Positions 7,526-15,380 of a DNA stretch of 64,000 nt are shown piece after piece. How positions within the stretch are numbered: the first letter of the stretch is position 1; every line of letters starts with the position of its first letter. Location of the stretch: contig NZ_JANZXA010000011.1 in the NCBI RefSeq assembly GCF_025153475.1, positions 62,001 through 126,000 of the forward strand, given 5' to 3'. The stretch comes from Novosphingobium mangrovisedimenti (GTDB taxonomy: Bacteria; Pseudomonadota; Alphaproteobacteria; Sphingomonadales; Sphingomonadaceae). Under the pieces are notes generated by a model. The model did not search any database, had not been told where the DNA came from, and worked only from the letters and a program-made list of their open reading frames with translations. The position numbers were made by a program, and so were the translations under genes.

Positions 7526-8113
7526 TTACTGGTCGGTCGCCGCGGCTTCGCCCGATGCCGGTGCGGCGGCATCGCTGCTCGCCTGCGCGGGAGCGCTTGC
7601 CTGCGTCTGCGAGGCGAATGCCTCTGCCGTCATGCCCAGCGTCAGTGCATTGTCGACGAGGCCGAGGTACGACTTCTTCAGGATGGCGGAGGCGCCGTTG
7701 CTCAACAGAACGGTTACGTCGTCGCCTTCGATCTTGGAGATCGTGCCGAGCACGACGCCGTCGTTGCTCTTGACCGGTGCGTCGACGACCATGGCCGCTT
7801 CCTTGGCTGCATCGGTCTGAGCCTTGGCGCCGTTCACGGCTGCTTCGAGCTGTGCCTTCGTCATGCCAATGGTCAGGCCCTTTTCGCGCATGGCGAATGC
7901 GCTGGCCGGCAGGCCCGCACGGGCAGCACCGGTCGAGACGGTGATGACACCGGCCTGCACCGATTCAACCGTACCCACCTCGTTACCTTCGGGGCCGAAG
8001 ACCTTGGCTCCCACCGTCGGGGCGACGGCGGAGGCGGCCGCGTCCTGTGCCCATGCGGCGACGGGAGCAAGGCTCGCTGCAGCAATCGCGGCGGCGATGA
8101 GCGAATTCTTCAT
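7526..8113 (-). CDS. exported protein with two PRC-barrel-like repeats, unknown function
   Basis: A 195-residue secreted or periplasmic protein starting at ATG 8111-8113 behind a strong AGAAGGAGA site. A signal peptide (MKNSLIAAAIAAASLAPVAAWAQ) is followed by two related segments. The first begins VGAKVFGPEGNEVGTVESV and ends in GLTIGMTKAQLEAAV; the second begins VDAPVKSNDGVVLGTISKI and ends in ALTLGMTAEAFASQ. Each has a beta-rich core that resembles a short PRC-barrel, and a GMT-containing helix. The C-terminus is Ala/Ser/Gln-rich and probably disordered. The function is not known; the duplication is seen directly, the PRC resemblance is inference. Confidence 0.75.
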   Translation of the reverse strand: MKNSLIAAAIAAASLAPVAAWAQDAAASAVAPTVGAKVFGPEGNEVGTVESVQAGVITVSTGAARAGLPASAFAMREKGLTIGMTKAQLEAAVNGAKAQTDAAKEAAMVVDAPVKSNDGVVLGTISKIEGDDVTVLLSNGASAILKKSYLGLVDNALTLGMTAEAFASQTQASAPAQASSDAAAPASGEAAATDQ

Positions 8114-8524
8114 ACAATTCTCCTTCTGGCGCGGGACCACAGCGCGATCCCGATACTGCCCCCGGAACCCGAAGGGGGCGTGAAAGGTGGTCCGGAGCAT
8201 GTTCCGGACGGCTGACCCGGCCCGGTGGACCGAGGATCACTCGCATGCGCAAAGACGCAGGAATGAAGCGAGCGGCTAGTTCGCGATTATTACACGCGTG
8301 TAGACGAATGACGGCTGAACGGCCGCAGATCAACGGCGAAATGACAGTTTTCCGTGCTCAGCGGGTAATTAAGCCACTTTTCGCGTTGTGATACGGTAAT
8401 ACGAATCCGTGAGTTTCTCTCGCTGACGGATAATCCGGGCGTTCAGCTCGGCCCGTTTCTCGCGGGAACAACGCGCGGCCTAAGGGCTTGATCCTGCACG
8501 GTAGGTGATCCAGCAAGGCAGGTG
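8114..8524. other. divergent intergenic region (about 410 bp), promoters expected, no gene
   Basis: This region separates the divergently transcribed exported protein and the phospholipase D-family gene. The minus-strand leader contains a GC hairpin around 8158-8178 (GCCCCC.../GGGGGC arms). A GGAAC occurs near 8464 but lacks a properly spaced CGTT, so I do not call an EcfG promoter. No open frame with a ribosome site or RNA gene was recognised. Confidence 0.5.
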
Positions 8525-10060
8525 ATGAACGAAGTCAGCGCGAACGGGGCCGAAGGCGACGTGGAGGTTCCGGCGTCCGTATGGCGATACGCCATGGCCC
8601 GTCGCGCGCATCTGGCGATCGACGCCGAGGACTACTTCGGCATCATCCGCGAGGCGATGGATCTGGCCCGGCAGCGCATTTTCCTGATCGGGTGGGACTT
8701 CGATTCGCGCATCCTGCTGCCCTACGGCCGCCGCTGGTGGCAGCGGGGCCGCAGGAAGAGGTTCCCGGCCAGGCTGGGCTCCTACATTCTCTGGCTGGTG
8801 AAGCGGAACGAACGGCTGGAGGTGCTGCTGCTCAAGTGGAACTTCGCCATGGTGAAGTACCTGTTCCGCGGTACCATGCTGTTCGACCTGGTCCGCTGGG
8901 CGCTGCGCCGGCGAATCGATTTCAAGTTCGATTCGGCCCATCCGGTGGGCTGCAGCCATCACCAGAAGATCGTGGTGATCGACGACGCGTTCGCAGCGTG
9001 CGGCGGCATCGACATGACGTCGGACCGGTGGGACACGCCGCAGCACCTTCCGCACGATCCGCGCCGTCGCCATCCTACCGGGCGGCCCTATGGCCCCTGG
9101 CATGACGTGACCATGGTGATGGAGGGCGATGTCGCTGTCTCGCTCGGCGAACTCGGGCGCGAGCGCTGGCGCGTCGCCGGCGGGCGCAGGTTGGCGCCCT
9201 GCGCGCCGCAGGAGGCCAGCGCCTGGCCCGAAGACCTCGACGCGGACTTCGAGGACGTCGAGATCGGCATTGCCCGGACCAGCGCCAGATACGGCGACAC
9301 GCCGCAAGTCTGCGAGATCGAGCACCTCTTCATAGAGCAGATCCGCCGTGCCCGCCGCTTCGTCTATATCGAAACGCAGTACTTCGCCTCGCGCGCCATC
9401 GCCGAAGTGATCTGCGAACGCCTGTTGGAGCAGGACCCGCCCGAGTTCTTGATCGTCAACCCGCTGACCGCCCAGGGCTGGCTGGAACAGGCGGCGATGG
9501 ACACGGCGCGGGTGGAACTGATCGAAACGCTGCAGCACGCCGATCATGCCGGGCGTTTTCGCATCTATCACCCGCTGGCGATCGACGGCACACCGATCTA
9601 CGTCCATTCGAAGCTGATGATCGTCGACGACGAGATCCTGCGCGTGGGCTCTGCCAACATGAACAACCGCTCGATGGGGCTGGACAGCGAATGCGACGTG
9701 TTCATCGACACCGCGCGCGCCGCGAATGCCCACGCCGGCCCGGGCATTACCCGCCTGCGCCTGCGTCTTCTCGCCGAGCATTGCGGCGTCACCACGGAAA
9801 CCGTGGCGTCGGGGATCGCGCGGCATGGAAGTCTTGCCGCGATGATCGATTCGCTGTCGGTTTCCGGCAGGCGTCTGGAACCCTTGCCCTTGAAACATCT
9901 GTCGGAAGCTGAAAGAGCGCTCGGCACGAGTGGCGTCCTCGATCCGGAACGCCCTGGCGAAATGTTCGAGCCTATCGAGACGCGCGGGTTGTTCCGCCGC
10001 AAGGGACAGCTCATGCGAATGCGCCTGATGCAAAGATTGAGAAGGAGAAAGAAGGGATGA
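8525..10060 (+). CDS. phospholipase D / cardiolipin synthase-family protein
   Basis: A 511-residue PLD-superfamily enzyme with two HKD catalytic motifs: HHQKIVVIDD (H146, K148, D153), followed by GGIDMTSDRW, and near residue 360 HSKLMIVDDEILRVGSANMNNRS. Both motifs are intact, so it should be catalytically competent for phosphodiester hydrolysis or transphosphatidylation. There is no signal peptide or membrane span at the N-terminus, unlike classical cardiolipin synthases with two membrane helices. The C-terminus is strongly basic (MRMRLMQRLRRRKKG), suggesting a contact with membrane lipid or nucleic acid. Start is ATG 8525 (GTG 8522 possible). Its stop overlaps folE by 4 bases. Confidence 0.8.
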   Translation: MNEVSANGAEGDVEVPASVWRYAMARRAHLAIDAEDYFGIIREAMDLARQRIFLIGWDFDSRILLPYGRRWWQRGRRKRFPARLGSYILWLVKRNERLEVLLLKWNFAMVKYLFRGTMLFDLVRWALRRRIDFKFDSAHPVGCSHHQKIVVIDDAFAACGGIDMTSDRWDTPQHLPHDPRRRHPTGRPYGPWHDVTMVMEGDVAVSLGELGRERWRVAGGRRLAPCAPQEASAWPEDLDADFEDVEIGIARTSARYGDTPQVCEIEHLFIEQIRRARRFVYIETQYFASRAIAEVICERLLEQDPPEFLIVNPLTAQGWLEQAAMDTARVELIETLQHADHAGRFRIYHPLAIDGTPIYVHSKLMIVDDEILRVGSANMNNRSMGLDSECDVFIDTARAANAHAGPGITRLRLRLLAEHCGVTTETVASGIARHGSLAAMIDSLSVSGRRLEPLPLKHLSEAERALGTSGVLDPERPGEMFEPIETRGLFRRKGQLMRMRLMQRLRRRKKG

Positions 10061-10665
10061 GCAGCCTGGTTGGTCCCGACGAAGACAACCCGCTTGGCAA
10101 GCCACCCGTTCCGGAAGACGTGCAGGAGGCAATCCGTACCCTGATCCGCTGGGCCGGCGACGATCCGACGCGCGAAGGCCTGATCGACACGCCCAAGCGC
10201 GTGGCGCGGGCATGGCTGGAATATTGCCAGGGCTACCAGGAAGACCCGGCGATCCATCTGTCGCGCATCTTCGAGGAAGTCGGCGGCTACGACGAGGTGG
10301 TCCTGCTCAAGGACATTCCCTTCCAGTCGCACTGCGAACACCACATGGCGCCAATCATCGGCAAGGCGGCGATCGCCTATCTGCCGCGCGATCACGTGGT
10401 CGGCATTTCCAAGCTGGCGCGCGTGCTGCACGGCTATGCCCGCCGCCTGCAGATCCAGGAACGCCTGACGGCCGAAGTCGCGCAGTGCATCTGGGACAAT
10501 CTCCAGCCCCATGGCGTTGCCGTCGTGATCGAGGCGAGCCATGCCTGCATGACCGCGCGCGGCGTGCGCACACCGGGCGTTGGCATGATCACCAGCCGGA
10601 TGATGGGCACGTTCCTCGAGGACGATCGCTCACGCAAGGAAGTGCTCAGCCTGATGGGCTATTGA
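10057..10665 (+). CDS. folE: GTP cyclohydrolase I
   Basis: FolE opens GTP to 7,8-dihydroneopterin triphosphate, the first step to folate and pterins. The 202-residue protein has the zinc ligands C93 and H96 in SHCEHH and C164 in ASHACM, the GTP-binding stretch around GISKLARVLHGYARRLQIQERL, and the C-terminal GMITSRMMGTFLEDDRSRKE. It starts within the end of the PLD-family gene (ATGA at 10057-10060), so the two are translationally coupled. A second pterin-related candidate, the DHPR-like SDR at 12231, lies 1.5 kb away on the other strand. Confidence 0.96.
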   Translation: MSSLVGPDEDNPLGKPPVPEDVQEAIRTLIRWAGDDPTREGLIDTPKRVARAWLEYCQGYQEDPAIHLSRIFEEVGGYDEVVLLKDIPFQSHCEHHMAPIIGKAAIAYLPRDHVVGISKLARVLHGYARRLQIQERLTAEVAQCIWDNLQPHGVAVVIEASHACMTARGVRTPGVGMITSRMMGTFLEDDRSRKEVLSLMGY

Positions 10666-10673
10666 TCGCTTTT

Positions 10674-10693
10674 CCCGAGGTGTTTTCCTCGGG
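10674..10693 (+). terminator. hairpin after folE, weak terminator or mRNA end
   Basis: CCCGAGG and CCTCGGG form a 7-bp stem around TGTTTT just after the folE stop. No T tract follows, so intrinsic termination would be incomplete; it may only mark or protect the folE mRNA end. Confidence 0.4.
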
Positions 10694-10774
10694 CTCTTGA
10701 GTTCCCCCCGCAGTTGCTGTTGCGTCTCGCCGGGCTCGCGCAATCGGCGGGGGCTACGAGAGCAGGGGGTGTTC

Positions 10775-12268
10775 TTGCAGAACGGGGATCAGCCGCAAGG
10801 AGGCCTTTCGAGGCGATTCTCCGCCCTGTCACGTCCTGCATCGCTGTTGCTGGCCCTGATCCCGGCGGCGATGTTGCTTTCGTTGCTGGCGCGGCGCGTC
10901 TGGGATGTCGACATCTTCTGGCAGCTCAAGCTGGGAGAACTGATCCTCGCCCATCACGGACCGGTGCGCGGCGAGCCGTTTTCGGCGTTACATCTGGGCG
11001 ATCCTCTGCCCGCCGTGGCGTGGCTGGGGCAGGCAGTAATGGCCAGCGTCCGCCTCCTTGGCGGGTGGGCCTTGTTGCGGCTCTTCGATGCCCTGTGCTG
11101 GCTGGGCGGTTTCTGGGCCGCCGCTGCAGCCTGCCGTGCCCGCGGCGCGACGATTGCCGCGATCATGCTGGCACTGGCACTTGCGTTCTATGCGGCACTG
11201 CCCACGGCGAGCATCCGGCCGCAGAGTTTTGCGGTACTGTGCTTCGGTCTGCTGCTGGCGCTCCAGCGGCTCGAGTTGAGGGTGCTGGTGACGCTCGCGC
11301 TCGGCGCGCCGTTGCTGGTCCTGTGGCAGAACCTGCATCCTTCGGTAAGCGTGGGCGTTCTGGCGATGGGCGTGACGGCGGTTGTCGGCTGGCTTCGCTG
11401 GTTGCGCGACCGCAGGCGTTCGGCCCCGTGGGCACCGACGGGGCTCGCACTGATTGGTTGCGCGGCGATGTTCGCCACGCCCGATGGCATCTCTGTGCTG
11501 GCCGTATCCGCCCGTAATGCCGAGGCGAGTATCGCCATCGGCGCCAGCGAATGGCTGCCGTTGTGGATCCCGGCCAACCACGTCAACGCCTTGCCCGTCA
11601 TGGCGGTCACGCTGATCGCACTCGGCCTGGCACTGCGTCATCGCGACCGTGTCGATGCAGGAGAGCTGGCCGTGGCGCTGGTGCTGTTGCTGATGACGGT
11701 TACGGCTTACCGCTTCGTGCTGTTCTGGGCCGTGTCGATGGTGCCGGTCCTGGCGCGGATCGATACGTCGGACGAACCGTCAAGGGAGAACATCACCCCG
11801 CGGCGCGCCGCACTGGTCATGTCCGTGCTTGCCGTTGCCGTGCTGGGGCCGATCCTGCTGCCGACCCGTTTCATGCCGACTATCCCGCTGGCGGCGCTGG
11901 AGCGGCTCAAGCGCGAGAACGTGAAGGGCACCGTCTATGGCGATTTCCCGTTCGGCGGCGCGATCATCGATGTCGGCTATCCCGCCTGGCACGTGGCTTA
12001 CGACGGGCGCTACTATCGCTATTCCAGCAAGGAGTGGCGATACAATGGCGGTATCGAGAACGGATTCGTCCCGCTTGTCGACGTGGAGCGGAAATGGCGG
12101 CCCGCCGCCTTCGTTCTCAATGCCCACCACAATGCACCGATCGCCCGGGAGCTGGCACGCAGCCGCCGTTGGCGGCGCATCTACGCGGGTGATGGAATTG
12201 TCGCCTACGTGCCGCGCAAGCGCGAGGCGCTCAGGCCCCGCGCGTTACCGGAACGAGTGCGCCGGTAA
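10775..12268 (+). CDS. polytopic membrane protein, glycosyltransferase-like architecture, unknown function
   Basis: A protein of about 500 residues with roughly ten hydrophobic segments and a soluble C-terminal domain. An acidic WDVDIFWQLKLGELIL follows the first membrane segment and a QNLHPS motif lies between later helices; this layout resembles GT-C membrane glycosyltransferases, but no family signature is certain. The C-terminal part (VKGTVYGDFPFGGAIIDVGYP, then AYDGRYYRY) resembles the soluble tail of such proteins. The start is unclear: TTG 10775 has a GGGGG site 5 bases upstream; GTG 10769 and TTG 10697 are alternatives. The 3' end overlaps the convergent SDR gene by 38 bases. Confidence 0.65.
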   Translation: MQNGDQPQGGLSRRFSALSRPASLLLALIPAAMLLSLLARRVWDVDIFWQLKLGELILAHHGPVRGEPFSALHLGDPLPAVAWLGQAVMASVRLLGGWALLRLFDALCWLGGFWAAAAACRARGATIAAIMLALALAFYAALPTASIRPQSFAVLCFGLLLALQRLELRVLVTLALGAPLLVLWQNLHPSVSVGVLAMGVTAVVGWLRWLRDRRRSAPWAPTGLALIGCAAMFATPDGISVLAVSARNAEASIAIGASEWLPLWIPANHVNALPVMAVTLIALGLALRHRDRVDAGELAVALVLLLMTVTAYRFVLFWAVSMVPVLARIDTSDEPSRENITPRRAALVMSVLAVAVLGPILLPTRFMPTIPLAALERLKRENVKGTVYGDFPFGGAIIDVGYPAWHVAYDGRYYRYSSKEWRYNGGIENGFVPLVDVERKWRPAAFVLNAHHNAPIARELARSRRWRRIYAGDGIVAYVPRKREALRPRALPERVRR

Positions 12269-12911
12269 CCGAGCGCGCGCCATCGGACGCCAGGAAGTCG
12301 ATGACATCGGCGATGGCGGCGGGCTGGACCCATTCCGAGAAATCGGCATCGGGCATGTCCGCGCGGTTGGTCGGCGTGTCGATGATGCTCGGCAGAATGG
12401 CGTTCACGGTCACCGTGGTGCCGGCCAGTTCCTCGGCAAGCGCTTCGGTCAGGCGGTGGACGCCGGACTTGGAGGCAGCGTAGGAACCCATACCCATACC
12501 GGCCTTGATTGCCGCGCCGGCGCCGATGTTGACGATCCGTCCCGCAGCCGATTTCTTGAGTTCGGGCAGCGCGAGCTTGGTAATCGTGGCGGCCGTCATG
12601 AGGTTCATGGCCTGCATCCGCGCCCAGGTGTCGATCGAACCGCCTTCGAGCGTCTCCCAGGCGAAACCGCCGGCGACGTTGACCAGCACGTCGATGCCGC
12701 CATGAGCCGCGACGACCTTGTCGAGCGCGGCCTTCGTGGAATCCGCATCGGTCAGATCAACGCCGCCGATGTCGAGCGCGTCCGCGACCGGCGTTCTGGC
12801 TTCGGGTGCGAAGTCGATGCGGGCGACCTTGTCGCCGGCGGCGGCAAAGCTTTCCGCCACTGCCTGGCCAAGGACACCGAAACCACCCGTGACGATAACC
12901 GAACGTGCCAT
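12231..12911 (-). CDS. SDR-family oxidoreductase resembling dihydropteridine reductase
   Basis: A 226-residue short-chain dehydrogenase/reductase starting at ATG 12909-12911 behind AAGGAG. It has TGGFGVLG for dinucleotide binding, NVAGG, and YAASK with Y144 and K148. The serine normally 13 residues before the Tyr is alanine (A131, in NIGAGAAIKAG). The tail DTPTNRADMPDADFSEW is, from memory, very close to the corresponding part of animal dihydropteridine reductase (DTP-NR--MP-ADFS-W), an SDR that also works without the serine. I therefore infer a quinonoid dihydropteridine reductase-like enzyme; a different pteridine or quinone substrate is possible. The gene overlaps the convergent membrane-protein gene by 38 bases. 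Confidence 0.8.
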   Translation of the reverse strand: MARSVIVTGGFGVLGQAVAESFAAAGDKVARIDFAPEARTPVADALDIGGVDLTDADSTKAALDKVVAAHGGIDVLVNVAGGFAWETLEGGSIDTWARMQAMNLMTAATITKLALPELKKSAAGRIVNIGAGAAIKAGMGMGSYAASKSGVHRLTEALAEELAGTTVTVNAILPSIIDTPTNRADMPDADFSEWVQPAAIADVIDFLASDGARSVTGALVPVTRGA

Positions 12912-13007
12912 GAAATCTCCTTGCTTTGGCGCGAGGCTAACTTGACGGGTGGAGCGGGGCAAGCAGCGGAGCCGCGCCAACGCCCCGCCGATGTTCTGCA
13001 GAACGAG

Positions 13008-13043
13008 AAAGGGCGGCCTCCCCGTGGGAAGACCGCCCTTTTC
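13008..13043 (-). terminator. terminator of the peroxiredoxin gene
   Basis: A 7-bp outer stem AGGGCGG/CCGCCCT (13010-13016 with 13033-13039) encloses a second TCCC/GGGA pairing and is flanked by A and T runs, so it is an intrinsic terminator 22 bases after the peroxiredoxin stop. Confidence 0.8.
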
Positions 13044-13064
13044 TGCGGACCGTCGGCTCTATGC

Positions 13065-13544
13065 TCAGAGCTGGCCCAGCATGTATTCGGCCGAGCTGAC
13101 TTCGAAAGTGCCGGGCGCCTCGACGTTGAGCTTTTCGACGACGCCGTCGTTGACGACCATCGAGAAGCGCTGGCCGCGCGTGCCCATGCCGAAGCCCGAA
13201 CCGTCCATGACGAGGTCCAGCGCCTTCGCCAGTTCGGCATTGCCGTCAGCCAGCATGGTCACGTCGGACGAGCCCGACGCGACGTTCCAGGCACCCATCA
13301 CAAAGGCATCGTTGACGGCGGTGCAGACGATCTCGTCGATGCCCTTGGCCTTGAGGTCGGCGGCCTTGTCCACGAAGCCGGGCAGGTGCTTGGCCGAGCA
13401 GGTCGGGGTGAACGCACCCGGGACCGAGAACAGTGCCACCTTCTTGCCGGCGAAGTAATCGGCGGTCTGGACCGGTTCGGGGCCGCTTTCGCCAGCCTTC
13501 ATCAGCTTGATGTCGGGCAGCTTGTCTCCAACGGCGATGGTCAT
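13065..13544 (-). CDS. peroxiredoxin (Prx5/type II family)
   Basis: A 159-residue thiol peroxidase that reduces hydrogen peroxide and organic peroxides. It has the Prx5-type peroxidatic site PGAFTPTCSAKHLPGF, with Thr preceding the catalytic Cys, the downstream RGQRFSMVV arginine segment, and the VNDAFVMGAW motif typical of this subfamily. There is no fused glutaredoxin domain, so a separate thiol donor is needed. The start is ATG 13542-13544, with AGGAAAGG 9 bases upstream; the in-frame ATG at 13551-13553 lies directly on that site. It has its own terminator and appears monocistronic. Confidence 0.92.
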   Translation of the reverse strand: MTIAVGDKLPDIKLMKAGESGPEPVQTADYFAGKKVALFSVPGAFTPTCSAKHLPGFVDKAADLKAKGIDEIVCTAVNDAFVMGAWNVASGSSDVTMLADGNAELAKALDLVMDGSGFGMGTRGQRFSMVVNDGVVEKLNVEAPGTFEVSSAEYMLGQL

Positions 13545-13717
13545 GGGATGCATCCTTTCCTGCAAGTGAATCGCAACGGGCGCAGATATAGGGCCTGACC
13601 GGGCCTCGGCAACGCCCATTGCACGCCGGCCGGTGATTCATGGCACCCTGATCCCCATATACCCGCGCCGCGCCCGTGCCGGAGCCAGAAAACGTCAGGT
13701 CGCGCCTTTCGGTCACC

Positions 13718-13737
13718 ATATAAAGATATCTTTATAT
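13718..13737. promoter_or_regulatory. perfect 20-bp palindrome upstream of ahcY (candidate SahR-type operator)
   Basis: ATATAAAGATATCTTTATAT is a perfect inverted repeat in AT-rich DNA, about 110 bases before the ahcY start and within an otherwise GC-rich intergenic region. In proteobacteria, S-adenosylhomocysteine-cycle genes are often controlled by the ArsR-family regulator SahR through AT-rich palindromes of this size. Assignment to SahR is inference; the palindrome itself is certain. No ArsR-family gene is in the window. Confidence 0.6.
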
Positions 13738-13845
13738 TTGCGTCGATCGGGCGGAATCGCTAGGGACGGCCCATTGCCGGTGCCGTGCATGTCCTCCCCT
13801 TGGAGGCGCGGCGCTGTTTCGTAACCTACCCAGGAGTTCGCGCCC

Positions 13846-15255
<1,410 letters not shown>

Positions 15256-15269
15256 TCCCGGCATCATGG

Positions 15270-15298
15270 CGTCATCCCGGGGCCGTCCCGGGATGACG
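15270..15298. repeat. REP-like inverted repeat / terminator after ahcY
   Basis: CGTCATCCCGGG (15270-15281) pairs perfectly with its complement (15287-15298) around GCCGT. GTCATCCCGG-type palindromes recur in intergenic DNA of many alphaproteobacteria. No T tract follows, so it is better described as a REP-like element that may also stabilise the ahcY mRNA end. Confidence 0.6.
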
Positions 15299-15380
15299 GC
15301 CGTTTCTCGCGGGGAATTTGCACCGCGATCCGCGTTCCCCCCATTGTCATGCCGCGCTTGCGGCACCATAGCCGGTGGCG

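Noticed and set aside
8464..8490. EcfG promoter before the phospholipase D-family gene.
   Set aside because: GGAAC is present but no CGTT occurs at 16 or 17 bases.
13741..13845. SAH riboswitch in the ahcY leader.
   Set aside because: I could not find the conserved core or fold; the upstream palindrome explains likely regulation better.
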